In this document: positions 1 to 5,006 of the stretch, one piece after another | Numbering within the stretch: position 1 is the stretch's first letter | Layout: the number at the start of each line of letters is the position of its first letter | Assembly: GCA_964495505.1 (NCBI GenBank) | Contig: CAZBVM010000018.1 | Location: forward strand, 1 to 11,471 | Length of the DNA: 11,471 nucleotides | Source: JACPHB01 sp964495505 | GTDB taxonomy: Bacteria > Patescibacteriota > Minisyncoccia > UBA10092 | Reading direction: 5' to 3' | Position numbers and translations under genes: made by a program | The notes under the pieces: generated by a model | The model's database searches: none | What the model saw: only the letters and a program-made list of their open reading frames with translations | Told to the model about the DNA's origin: nothing

Positions 1-372
1 CGCTTCGCGCGGCCGAATCGGTCGGGCAAAAATCGGAAAGTTTGATACTGGTGCGTTTGTTTGACGAAATCCGAACCTATTTTGAACGGAATTGATGGCG
101 CGCTTCGCGCGCCAAACTGAACGCTCGGGCGGGCAAAAAGGAAGGGGGTTGGGGGGAAGGAATTTTTGCCCGCCCTCGCTTTCCGCCGCCACCGAATTTC
201 GTATTCCGCTTTGCGAAATGCGCCGCCAAGGAAATAGTGTTGTGCTTGTCCCACCCGCCCATACGCGCACAACAGCTTTTGAACTCCCTAAAATATCTGA
301 ATAATAATTGCTCTCCATAGACCAATCATACATCATTTGCTAAAATTCTTGCAAGAGTGGATAAATTCTTTT
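1..372. other. Non-coding region upstream of the Xre gene
   Basis: No convincing gene lies here. Bases 1-35 (starting CGCTTCGCGCGG, with GGGCAAAAA at 24-32) are compositionally like the repeat arm and may be the end of another related element. The left inverted-repeat arm fills 51-202. Downstream of it, TGTTGTGC at 238-245 is inverted as GCACAACA at 267-274, a possible operator or small hairpin. AGTGGATAA at 356-364 is a one-mismatch DnaA-box-like word just before the Xre start codon. The rest of 203-372 shows nothing clear. Confidence 0.6.
51..202 (+). repeat. Left arm of a 152-bp perfect inverted repeat
   Basis: Every base from 51 to 202 pairs with 1696 down to 1545; I compared the two arms base by base and found no mismatch. 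Pairing breaks immediately outside (50/1697) and inside (203/1544). The arm is much more GC-rich than the genes it encloses. It contains its own foldbacks: GGCGCGC/GCGCGCC around TTC near 97-113, and GGGCGGGCAAAAA pairing with TTTTTGCCCGCCC near 127-175. No transposase lies between the arms. I see no direct target-site duplication outside them. Confidence 0.95.
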
Positions 373-576
373 ATGACAAATGGAGTTATACAATTTGGCA
401 AAAAGCTAAGGGAAGTACGCATTAAAAAGGGACTATCGCAGGGCGATGTTGCAAGAATTTTAGGCGTTCACCGGACATATATCAGTGGTTTGGAGCGAGG
501 CGCAAGGAATCCCTCGCTTCTAACAGTCCAAAAAATTGCCAAAGCAATTGGAATAAATGCAAAAAAATTGATATGA
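373..576 (+). CDS. Small Xre/Cro-family helix-turn-helix regulator
   Basis: This 67-residue protein is almost entirely one HTH_3/Xre domain. The recognition core is at residues 21-43 (LSQGDVARILGVHRTYISGL and following), preceded by the usual FGKKLREVRIKKG helix and followed by NPSLLTVQKIAKAIG. Such proteins bind operator DNA, often to repress their own operon. I chose ATG at 373. A TTG at 337 would add 12 residues outside the fold and is less likely. No clear Shine-Dalgarno precedes it. The stop overlaps the next start (ATGA at 573-576), so the two genes are probably translated together. A small Xre protein coupled to a larger gene is a common toxin-antitoxin or phage-regulator layout, but the partner's function is not established. 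Both genes lie between perfect inverted repeats. Confidence 0.85.
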   Translation: MTNGVIQFGKKLREVRIKKGLSQGDVARILGVHRTYISGLERGARNPSLLTVQKIAKAIGINAKKLI

Positions 577-1511
577 ACGAATACAAACCAGAACAAATTA
601 AACCAGCAGACGAAAAAATAGAACAAGAAAGAGAGTTAGAAGTTGAGGTTTCTGGGAAAATAAGAGATTTCGTGAACGATCCGCGCCTGAAATTTCATTT
701 TACTACCATCAGCAGAATGGCCGGTGTTTTAGAAAAAGGAGCTCTATCATATGAACTTGCGAAAAGGGCCGGTGTTGAAATAAGAGAGTACATGAGTGCA
801 AGGGGTGGGGGTGCCGCGACCGAAGATCGTTCGGTCAGTATCGTGGATAGAGAAAAAAATCCAGGCAATGAGGAAGGAGATAACTGGTGGATAAAACAAT
901 TTTCTAGTGGTCATAATCACGTTGGTTTTTTGTTACCGGACAACATTAAACTGCGAGAGGCTACACCTCAACCAAATGAATCTTTGGTTCCGATCAGGAT
1001 ACGGCCGGAAAAATTAGAAGGATTTTTCGTTATTGAAAGAGAAGAAATATACGAAACAATAGAATCGCGCAGGAAAAGAAGCAAAGAAAAATATCCGGAA
1101 GCGCTTCCCCAAGGGCATAATTACGGGGTTATCTTACTAAGCAACTTTTTTGGTTATCAAATAGAACAAATAAAAGCCCTAGATAAGGAAATTGAGGAAT
1201 TAGATAAAAAGATTTCTGGGATGTATACTAAAAACAATCTTTGGGGTAAGTTGAAAAGAGAAGAATGGCCAGAACGAGTACGGGAAGAAATTGGGGCTTT
1301 AGAACAAGAACAGGCGGACCGAATGGAAGGAGTGGCCGAGATAGAATTAGAAAAAATAGTTAGCAAACCAGCTAGAGAGATTACAGAAAAAGATTTGTTG
1401 ATTTTCTTTGCCCAAAAGCATAAATTACCATTATACTTTGTGAGCAAAGAATTTAATTCCCAAAAAGTTATTTGGCCAGAAGCTCAAACAATTAGTCGGG
1501 GTACCGAATAA
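573..1511 (+). CDS. Unrecognised 312-residue protein, possible toxin-like partner of the Xre gene
   Basis: I do not recognise a family with confidence. Residues 41-60 read FHFTTISRMAGVLEKGALSY. This resembles the first strand-helix of ADP-ribosyltransferase-like folds (H-x-T ... I/V-L-x-x-G), with H42 as the candidate NAD-contacting residue; SVSI at 87-90 could be the following strand. I did not find a convincing catalytic glutamate motif, so this remains a guess. Residues 195-215 (YQIEQIKALDKEIEELDKKI) look like a short coiled coil. The C-terminus is charged, ending in an LPLYFVSKEF segment. No signal peptide or membrane helix is visible, so it is probably cytoplasmic. Its start overlaps the Xre stop by four bases, pointing to co-translation. 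A hairpin at 1527-1547 follows. Alternatives are a phage-derived or defence protein. Confidence 0.7.
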   Translation: MNEYKPEQIKPADEKIEQERELEVEVSGKIRDFVNDPRLKFHFTTISRMAGVLEKGALSYELAKRAGVEIREYMSARGGGAATEDRSVSIVDREKNPGNEEGDNWWIKQFSSGHNHVGFLLPDNIKLREATPQPNESLVPIRIRPEKLEGFFVIEREEIYETIESRRKRSKEKYPEALPQGHNYGVILLSNFFGYQIEQIKALDKEIEELDKKISGMYTKNNLWGKLKREEWPERVREEIGALEQEQADRMEGVAEIELEKIVSKPAREITEKDLLIFFAQKHKLPLYFVSKEFNSQKVIWPEAQTISRGTE

Positions 1512-1526
1512 TTTTTGATTTTGCGG

Positions 1527-1547
1527 CGTGCCAGTTTCACTGGCACG
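1527..1547 (+). terminator. Terminator-like hairpin after the 312-residue gene
   Basis: CGTGCCAGT pairs with ACTGGCACG around a TTC loop (9-bp stem). It starts 15 bases after the stop codon and its right arm runs three bases into the inverted repeat at 1545. No T-run follows, so it is either a weak terminator or a transcript-end stabiliser. TTC is also the loop of the GGCGCGC hairpin in the repeat arms. Confidence 0.45.
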
Positions 1548-1696
1548 AAATTCGGTGGCGGCGGAAAGCGAGGGCGGGCAAAAATTCCTTCCCCCCAACC
1601 CCCTTCCTTTTTGCCCGCCCGAGCGTTCAGTTTGGCGCGCGAAGCGCGCCATCAATTCCGTTCAAAATAGGTTCGGATTTCGTCAAACAAACGCAC
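1545..1696 (-). repeat. Right arm of the 152-bp perfect inverted repeat
   Basis: This is the exact reverse complement of 51-202. The two arms enclose about 1.34 kb carrying only the Xre gene and its overlapping partner. Perfect identity over 152 bp implies a recent origin, ongoing gene conversion, or that the arms are functional ends of a mobile or invertible unit. The outer end (GTCAAACAAACGCAC, ending at 1696) stops 31 bases before the next start codon. Confidence 0.95.
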
Positions 1697-1727
1697 TAAA
1701 TCCATTTTAAACTATTTATATCTATAT

Positions 1728-2297
1728 ATGTCTATGCGAAATAGCAATAAATACAGATTTTATTTGAAAGACGTTGGTAGTCTGACCAAAAAGGAGAAGG
1801 AGCAAATGATGCGATTAATGATTGCTACATATCCTGCGTTTAAAAAGTATTATTTGAGAAACAAATATTATTCCACAGTAAAGCCGCAGATGGAAAATTT
1901 AATAAAAGAGAGCGGTAGAATTGTGGGGGTTGGAAAGTTTCTATGGCGTAGGTTAATGATTGGACAAAAACCCATCAAATTCTTTGCTTTTGGGGCGCTG
2001 ATTGCTAAAAAGTATCAAAAACAAGGTTTGGGGAGCAGATTGATTGTAAAAAATATCAAAGAAGCAAAGAAGAGAGGCGCGGATATTTTATTCGGTTCTA
2101 CTTTAAATCCGATTGCAGAAAAAATAGTCCAGAAGCTCGGTTTTCAAAAATTAAGCATTCCTATACATTACAAGGATGTTGAGTCGGGAAAGATAAAAAA
2201 AGAAAGCGGTAGGGTTTGGGTTTTTGAATACAAAAAAGGGCTTCTTGGAAAAATTGAAAAGTTACCTAAATTTTACATCGGCGCTGGCCCATTATAA
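1728..2297 (+). CDS. GNAT-family N-acetyltransferase
   Basis: This 189-residue protein probably transfers an acetyl group from acetyl-CoA; the substrate cannot be read from the sequence. The acetyl-CoA pyrophosphate loop is visible as QKQGLG at residues 97-102, fitting the GNAT motif A pattern Q/R-x-x-G-x-G/A. It follows a hydrophobic strand (FFAFGALIA, 85-93) and is followed by a helix (SRLIVKNIKEAKKRGA). Residues 128-140 (PIAEKIVQKLGFQ) fit the motif B 'lone-residue plus LGF' signature that usually ends the fold. The protein is lysine-rich and lacks a signal peptide. I used ATG 1728; ATG 1734 is equally possible. No Shine-Dalgarno is present and the upstream DNA is very AT-rich. It begins 31 bases outside the inverted repeat, so it is probably not part of that cassette. 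Confidence 0.8.
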   Translation: MSMRNSNKYRFYLKDVGSLTKKEKEQMMRLMIATYPAFKKYYLRNKYYSTVKPQMENLIKESGRIVGVGKFLWRRLMIGQKPIKFFAFGALIAKKYQKQGLGSRLIVKNIKEAKKRGADILFGSTLNPIAEKIVQKLGFQKLSIPIHYKDVESGKIKKESGRVWVFEYKKGLLGKIEKLPKFYIGAGPL

Positions 2298-2362
2298 TTT
2301 ATTCCAGCTGCATAGTTCTTGTATAATCTGGTTCCAACTCACACATACGAAGTCCACATTAC

Positions 2363-2371
2363 TTATCCACA
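2363..2371 (+). promoter_or_regulatory. DnaA-box-like word TTATCCACA
   Basis: This exact match to the E. coli DnaA-box consensus lies between the acetyltransferase and the zinc-knuckle gene. A plausible promoter for the latter follows: TTGCTA at 2377-2382 and TAGACT at 2400-2405 (17-base spacer), or TTTACG at 2383-2388 with TATAGG at 2405-2410. The word recurs upstream of other genes in this window. Confidence 0.45.
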
Positions 2372-2432
2372 CCCCATTGCTATTTACGAACAAATAAGAT
2401 AGACTATAGGTATTAACATTAAATATAAAAAC

Positions 2433-2594
2433 ATGGCTCAAGAAGCATATTGCGTTAAGTGCAAGGCCAAGAGAATGATGAAAGACGCTCACGAGACCTC
2501 TTTTAAAGGAAAAGGGGGCGGTCAGAGAAAGGCAATGACAGGTACTTGCGAAAAGTGCGGCACCAAAATGTTCAGGATTATGCCAAAAAAGTAA
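2433..2594 (+). CDS. Small zinc-knuckle protein, DUF5679-like
   Basis: This 53-residue basic protein carries two CxxC pairs: CVKC at residues 7-10 and CEKC at 39-42. They are separated by a Lys/Gly-rich loop (KGKGGGQRKA), and the protein ends in MFRIMPKK. The paired knuckles should bind one zinc ion as a zinc ribbon. The start MAQEAYCVKCKAKR closely matches the DUF5679 proteins I associate with CPR genomes. Their function is unknown; nucleic-acid or ribosome binding is plausible from the charge and fold. The ATG at 2433 has no strong Shine-Dalgarno. It is monocistronic by context, with its own upstream region and a hairpin terminator after it. Confidence 0.85.
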   Translation: MAQEAYCVKCKAKRMMKDAHETSFKGKGGGQRKAMTGTCEKCGTKMFRIMPKK

Positions 2595-2637
2595 GATAAA
2601 TTAGATAGGCCTTTTTCATACATTAAAGACATGTCTT

Positions 2638-2676
2638 AACAAAATCGCCCCGAGCTTGTCGAGGGGCGATTTTGTT
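2638..2676 (+). terminator. Strong, probably bidirectional terminator
   Basis: AACAAAATCGCCCC (2638-2651) pairs with GGGGCGATTTTGTT (2663-2676), a 14-bp stem closing on GAGCTTGTCGA. The A-rich 5' side and T-rich 3' side give a U-run in either direction. It ends transcription from the zinc-knuckle gene just before the tRNA. A separate 12-bp palindrome, AAGACATGTCTT, sits directly upstream at 2626-2637. Confidence 0.85.
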
Positions 2677-2687
2677 TATAATATAAT
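2677..2687 (+). promoter_or_regulatory. Probable tRNA-Ala promoter -10 region
   Basis: Two overlapping perfect TATAAT hexamers lie at 2677-2682 and 2682-2687; the second ends 7 bases before the tRNA's first base. A weak -35, TTGTCG at 2656-2661, falls in the loop of the preceding terminator, so the tRNA promoter and the upstream terminator appear to be overlaid. Confidence 0.5.
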
Positions 2688-2694
2688 TATATCC

Positions 2695-2766
2695 GGGCCC
2701 GTAGTTCAGTGGTAGAACGCCTCATTTGCAATGAGGAGGTCAGCGGTTCAATCCCGCTCGGGTCCA
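2695..2766 (+). tRNA. tRNA-Ala (anticodon TGC)
   Basis: A complete 72-base cloverleaf is readable. The acceptor stem is GGGCCCG/CGGGTCC with one G-T pair. The D arm is GTTC/GAAC. The anticodon stem CCTCA/TGAGG carries loop TTTGCAA, giving anticodon TGC, which reads GCN alanine codons. The T arm is AGCGG/CCGCT with loop TTCAATC. The discriminator base is A at 2766. CCA is not encoded (TTG follows), so it must be added after transcription. Confidence 0.97.
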
Positions 2767-2805
2767 TTGAATTTTTCGCAGTGTATAACTCAAACACCGA
2801 CTTTA

Positions 2806-2814
2806 TGGTATAAT
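2806..2814 (+). promoter_or_regulatory. Extended -10 promoter for the 60-residue membrane protein
   Basis: TGGTATAAT is a perfect extended -10 element (TGnTATAAT), 27 bases before the start codon of the next gene. No good -35 is visible at the standard distance, which fits extended -10 promoters. Confidence 0.6.
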
Positions 2815-2841
2815 TGAACATTATCATTAAGGTTGAAAAAT

Positions 2842-3024
2842 ATGCTTATTAAAGTTTTATTTGGCGCTTCCATTATTCTCGCCGGCTTGTTTTTGGCCTT
2901 ACCGGAAGCTTTAGCTCCTATTATGACCGCGGGCAGTGGGCCGTATACCGTCGGCAGATTAGTTGGTATTGCCGCCGTTATATTTGAGGCCTGGTGGATC
3001 GTTAAGAAATTATCGGGAAAGTGA
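2842..3024 (+). CDS. Small two-helix membrane protein, unrecognised
   Basis: This 60-residue protein has two hydrophobic segments, roughly residues 2-28 (LIKVLFGASIILAGLFLALP and on) and 38-55 (GRLVGIAAVIFEAWWIV), separated by a short Gly/Pro loop, with a basic C-terminal tail KKLSGK. It is probably an inner-membrane hairpin; I recognise no family. ATG 2842 is preferred over TTG 2833 because AAGG at 2829-2832 is well placed as a ribosome-binding site for it. An extended -10 promoter is at 2806-2814, so it is likely its own transcript. Confidence 0.65.
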   Translation: MLIKVLFGASIILAGLFLALPEALAPIMTAGSGPYTVGRLVGIAAVIFEAWWIVKKLSGK

Positions 3025-3042
3025 CAGCAAAACGGGTAAAAG

Positions 3043-3051
3043 TTATCCACA
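3043..3051 (+). promoter_or_regulatory. DnaA-box-like word TTATCCACA
   Basis: An exact TTATCCACA lies 19 bases after the small membrane protein gene and upstream of the MscS-like gene. Twenty bases further on is a perfect 15-bp palindrome, TTAAAGT-T-ACTTTAA (3072-3086), which could be an operator for the downstream gene. Confidence 0.4.
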
Positions 3052-3071
3052 GCTACTTTAGATAAAAAATG

Positions 3072-3086
3072 TTAAAGTTACTTTAA
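3072..3086. promoter_or_regulatory. Perfect 15-bp palindrome, possible operator
   Basis: Arms TTAAAGT and ACTTTAA surround one central T in the 146-base gap before the MscS-like gene. A related word, CTACTTTAGA, occurs just upstream at about 3053-3062, so CTTTA may be a repeated half-site. Regulation is an inference. Confidence 0.3.
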
Positions 3087-3170
3087 TAGTGTTTTTTAGT
3101 GTCAGCACCAAAAGGTCGGCTTTTAATTAAAAATTCTTCAACATAATTATTATTAAATCAAAATAAAAAA

Positions 3171-3854
3171 ATGTTTGTTCAAACTTGGGCAGATGTTATA
3201 AGTTTTACTCTTCAAAATCTTTGGACCGGTTTTGTTTTGTTCTTACCTAATTTTTTGGGCGCTTTGGTGATATTTTTTGTCGGCCTTGTTATCGCTGCCG
3301 GCCTTAGCAAAGTGGTGGAAAAGTTAGTTGACGCTTTAAAATTAGATCGGTTGCTCGAACAATTCGGTCTCGGCAAACTTCTTGAAAGAGCCGATTTACG
3401 GCTTGATTCCGGCCGGTTTATCGGCGTTTTAGTTCAATGGTTTTTTGTTGTAGTTACACTTCTTGCGGTAAGCGATATCTTGAAGTTAGAGGCATTTTCC
3501 AATTTCTTAAGTCAGGTTTTGTTGTATGTTCCGAACATTATTATTGCCGTTTTAATAATGCTTGCCGGAGTGGTAATGGCGGCATTTCTTTCCAGATTGG
3601 TTCGGGCGTCGGTTTTAGCCGCTCGACTTCACTCGGCTCATTTTCTCGGGGCTTTAACAAAATGGTCAGTTCTGGTATTTTCATTTTTGGCGGCGCTTTC
3701 CCAGCTTGGGATTGCCGGTGCTTTGGTTAACACCCTGATAATGGGTTTTGTGGCGATGCTGGCTTTAGCTGGTGGTTTGGCTTTCGGTCTTGGCGGTCGC
3801 GATGTTGCTGCCGCTTGGCTTGAAAAGCTTCGTTCGGAAGTCAGTAATAGATAA
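3171..3854 (+). CDS. MscS-like small-conductance mechanosensitive channel homologue (TM-helix repeat type)
   Basis: This 227-residue integral membrane protein has hydrophobic helices at about residues 19-45, 83-104, 112-141, 163-180 and 183-207. The layout LPNFLGALVIFFVGLVIAAG and LLYVPNIIIAVLIMLAGVVM is the repeated 'PN/IxxALxxLxxG' unit of the conserved TM helix family found in MscS-related proteins. The end, GGLAFGLGGRDVAAAWLEKL (201-220), matches the glycine/alanine-rich pore helix and the GRD turn of MscS. The protein stops there, so the cytoplasmic beta and alpha/beta domains of true MscS are missing. It may be a pore-only channel or an accessory membrane protein. The ATG at 3171 follows a very A/T-rich leader without a Shine-Dalgarno. 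A strong terminator follows. Confidence 0.8.
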   Translation: MFVQTWADVISFTLQNLWTGFVLFLPNFLGALVIFFVGLVIAAGLSKVVEKLVDALKLDRLLEQFGLGKLLERADLRLDSGRFIGVLVQWFFVVVTLLAVSDILKLEAFSNFLSQVLLYVPNIIIAVLIMLAGVVMAAFLSRLVRASVLAARLHSAHFLGALTKWSVLVFSFLAALSQLGIAGALVNTLIMGFVAMLALAGGLAFGLGGRDVAAAWLEKLRSEVSNR

Positions 3855-3888
3855 ATAGATAACATTTCAGAAATTTTTCGGAAATTCC

Positions 3889-3926
3889 AAACTAAACCGC
3901 CCCGCAGTTGCGGGGCGGTTTAGTTT
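3889..3926 (+). terminator. Strong rho-independent terminator, probably bidirectional
   Basis: AAACTAAACCGCCCCGCA (3889-3906) pairs perfectly with its reverse complement at 3909-3926, an 18-bp stem with a two-base gap at the tip. The 3' strand ends TTTAGTTT. It closes the MscS-like gene. Its core CCCCGCA/TGCGGGG belongs to the same GC-hairpin style that recurs inside coding sequence elsewhere in the window. Confidence 0.85.
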
Positions 3927-3932
3927 ATCACT

Positions 3933-3959
3933 AACTATTGATGTCCGACATCAATAGTT
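3933..3959 (+). repeat. REP-like palindrome copy 1 (27 bp, C-type)
   Basis: A perfect palindrome with 13-base arms (AACTATTGATGTC and its reverse complement) around a central C at 3946. It is the first of nine copies. I call the orientation C-type or G-type by the central base on the + strand. It continues into a conserved tail at 3960-3992. Confidence 0.9.
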
Positions 3960-3992
3960 TTGGGGATAAGGTGGGGATAAGTGATATTGACA
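3960..3992 (+). repeat. Conserved palindrome tail A with tandem DnaA-box-like units
   Basis: After the palindrome comes TTGGGGATAAGGTGGGGATA and on to ATATTGACA. The same tail follows the palindromes at 4834 and 9431. It contains two GGGGATAA units 11 bases apart, about one helical turn. These are near-matches to the reverse complement of a DnaA box (TGTGGATAA). Confidence 0.75.
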
Positions 3993-4023
3993 CTTAATTC
4001 GCGCGTTAGATAAAATGCTTCGC

Positions 4024-4061
4024 AAAAGGGCCGGTTCTTACCTCCATAAGCCGGCTCTTTT
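4024..4061 (+). terminator. Terminator-like hairpin
   Basis: AAAAGGGCCGG (4024-4034) pairs with CCGGCTCTTTT (4051-4061) with one G-T pair, and CTTA/TAAG extends the stem inside the loop. It has an A-rich 5' side and T-rich 3' side. No gene ends immediately upstream, so it may back up the 3889-3926 terminator or end a short unrecognised transcript. Confidence 0.6.
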
Positions 4062-4071
4062 GTTTGCGCTA

Positions 4072-4122
4072 ACCACTATTGATTATTGATGTTGATTATT
4101 GATGTCCGACATCAATAGTGGT
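4072..4122 (+). repeat. REP-like palindrome copy 2, expanded by a 13-bp tandem duplication (C-type)
   Basis: A perfect 21-bp palindrome lies at 4097-4117 with central C at 4107. The outer arms ACCACTATTGAT (4072-4083) and ATCAATAGTGGT (4111-4122) also pair, so the original palindrome was longer and has been interrupted. The interruption includes a perfect tandem duplication of TTGATTATTGATG (4079-4091 and 4092-4104), as expected from replication slippage or abortive repeat activity. Confidence 0.85.
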
Positions 4123-4127
4123 ATATA
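4099..4127 (+). promoter_or_regulatory. Probable RAYT promoter overlapping the palindrome
   Basis: TTGATG (4099-4104, 4/6 match to -35) and TATATA (4122-4127) are 17 bases apart, with an upstream TG at 4119-4120 (extended -10). The -35 is part of the palindrome's left arm, and the spacer is its centre and right arm. A protein that binds the palindrome would therefore cover this promoter. Confidence 0.5.
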
Positions 4128-4144
4128 GGATAAAAAGTAATAAT

Positions 4145-4834
4145 ATGCGAAAACAAAAATTAGTTTCCGGCAGTATTTATCATGTTTATAATCGCGGCGT
4201 AGAAAAGCGCGATATTTTTGTTGATGATAGAGATCATTTACGTTTTATTTCGGATATCGGCTTATTTAATGATACTAAACCGGCCCATAATGTCGGCTTT
4301 AAATTAAGACAATCTACTATTGATGTCGGACATCAATATGTTGCCAAGAATAGGCTTGTAGATATCTTGGCTTTTTGTTTGATGCCCAATCATTACCACT
4401 TGCTTTTAAGGCAAAAAATTGAAAATGGTATAACCGAATTTATGAGGAAATTGGGCAGCGGCTATGTGAATTATTTTAATCTTAAATATCAAAGGGTGGG
4501 CACCCTATTTCAAGGTAAATTTAAATCAGTTTTGATTGAAAGTACCTCACAGTTGCTTTACATTCCTCACTACATTCACTTAAATCCTTTAGATAAATTT
4601 ATGCCGGAATGGCGCGAGAAAAAAATAAATAATAAAAAAGGCGCGATTGATTTTCTCAACTCTTACAAATGGTCAAGTTATTACAATTATGTCGGAAAAT
4701 TAAAATTTCCTAGTATCCTTGAAAAGGATGTTTTAAGCGAATATTTTGGCGGGCCCGATGAATACGCTAAAGATTTACATAATTTTATTGGTGACATGGA
4801 TTTATCCGGCATTTCGGATCTTATTTTAGAGTAA
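4145..4834 (+). CDS. REP-associated tyrosine transposase (RAYT; HUH/Y1 TnpA-REP family)
   Basis: This 229-residue Y1 HUH nuclease is expected to cut and join single-stranded DNA at REP hairpins through a tyrosine-DNA link. The N-terminus IYHVYNRGVEKRDIFVDDRD is the family signature. The metal-binding HUH motif is H83-Y84-H85 in LMPNHYHLLL. The likely catalytic tyrosine is Y107 in GSGYVNYFN, followed by the typical GTLFQGKFKS and YIHLNPL blocks, so all core motifs are intact. I chose ATG 4145; a GTG at 4118 lies in the palindrome/promoter. The length is normal for the family. A palindrome copy is embedded in the gene (4318-4338), encoding TIDVGHQ in a variable linker before the HUH strand, and the stop codon abuts another copy. 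No tnpB is nearby, which fits a RAYT and not an IS200/IS605 element. Confidence 0.93.
   Translation: MRKQKLVSGSIYHVYNRGVEKRDIFVDDRDHLRFISDIGLFNDTKPAHNVGFKLRQSTIDVGHQYVAKNRLVDILAFCLMPNHYHLLLRQKIENGITEFMRKLGSGYVNYFNLKYQRVGTLFQGKFKSVLIESTSQLLYIPHYIHLNPLDKFMPEWREKKINNKKGAIDFLNSYKWSSYYNYVGKLKFPSILEKDVLSEYFGGPDEYAKDLHNFIGDMDLSGISDLILE
4318..4338 (-). repeat. REP-like palindrome copy 3 inside the RAYT gene (G-type)
   Basis: A perfect 21-bp palindrome, arms TATTGATGTC/GACATCAATA around G4328. It is read in frame as T-I-D-V-G-H-Q at residues 58-64, between the N-terminal helix and the HUH-bearing strand. Confidence 0.93.
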
Positions 4835-4852
4835 TTGATGTCCGACATCAAT
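4834..4852 (+). repeat. REP-like palindrome copy 4 at the RAYT stop codon (C-type)
   Basis: A perfect 19-bp palindrome (ATTGATGTC/GACATCAAT around C4843) whose first base is the last base of the RAYT TAA stop. It is followed by tail B. It forms an inverted pair with the G-type copy at 4956. Confidence 0.93.
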
Positions 4853-4889
4853 AGTTTTGTGGATAAGGTGGGGATAAGTGATATTGACA
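4853..4889 (+). repeat. Conserved palindrome tail B with an exact DnaA-box word
   Basis: This nearly matches tail A. The first unit here is TGTGGATAA (4858-4866), the exact reverse complement of the DnaA-box consensus TTATCCACA; the second is GGGGATAA at 4871-4878. It ends in ATATTGACA as tail A does. Confidence 0.75.
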
Positions 4890-4930
4890 AGGAATTTTTG
4901 ATAAAGTAAGGTTGGAAAATAATTTTTATA

Positions 4931-4959
4931 AATAATTTTGGCCGCGAGCGGCAATTATT
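4931..4959 (+). terminator. Hairpin downstream of the RAYT gene, possible terminator
   Basis: AATAATT, then GCCGC-GA-GCGGC, then AATTATT form a stem (4931-4937 with 4953-4959, and 4941-4945 with 4948-4952; three bases bulged on the left). It is about 100 bases after the RAYT stop and overlaps the next palindrome. Confidence 0.45.
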
Positions 4960-4976
4960 GATGTCGGACATCAATA
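4956..4976 (-). repeat. REP-like palindrome copy 5 (G-type)
   Basis: A perfect 21-bp palindrome with central G at 4966, 30 bases before the next start codon. Copies 4 and 5 are inverted relative to each other with 103 bases between them, the arrangement of paired REPs (BIME-like). Confidence 0.93.
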
Positions 4977-5006
4977 GTCAGTAGTTTAATTAAATAAAAA
5001 AATAAT

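Noticed and set aside
61..83. TTGACG ... TATTTT promoter inside the inverted-repeat arm
   Set aside because: The spacer is only 11 bases, too short for a sigma-70 promoter.
92..304. ORF reading MMARFARQTERSGG..., also present in reverse at 1431-1655, and the 1528-1710 ORF
   Set aside because: These frames exist only because of the 152-bp inverted-repeat arms. The composition is low-complexity, there is no ribosome-binding site, and the two copies diverge at once outside the repeat.
2626..2637. AAGACATGTCTT as another member of the palindrome family
   Set aside because: It has no central unpaired base and a different arm sequence; it is a short standalone palindrome next to a terminator.
4145..4834. 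IS200/IS605 insertion sequence
   Set aside because: No tnpB is adjacent, the N-terminal signature and length fit the RAYT branch, and repeats are dispersed instead of forming two defined ends.
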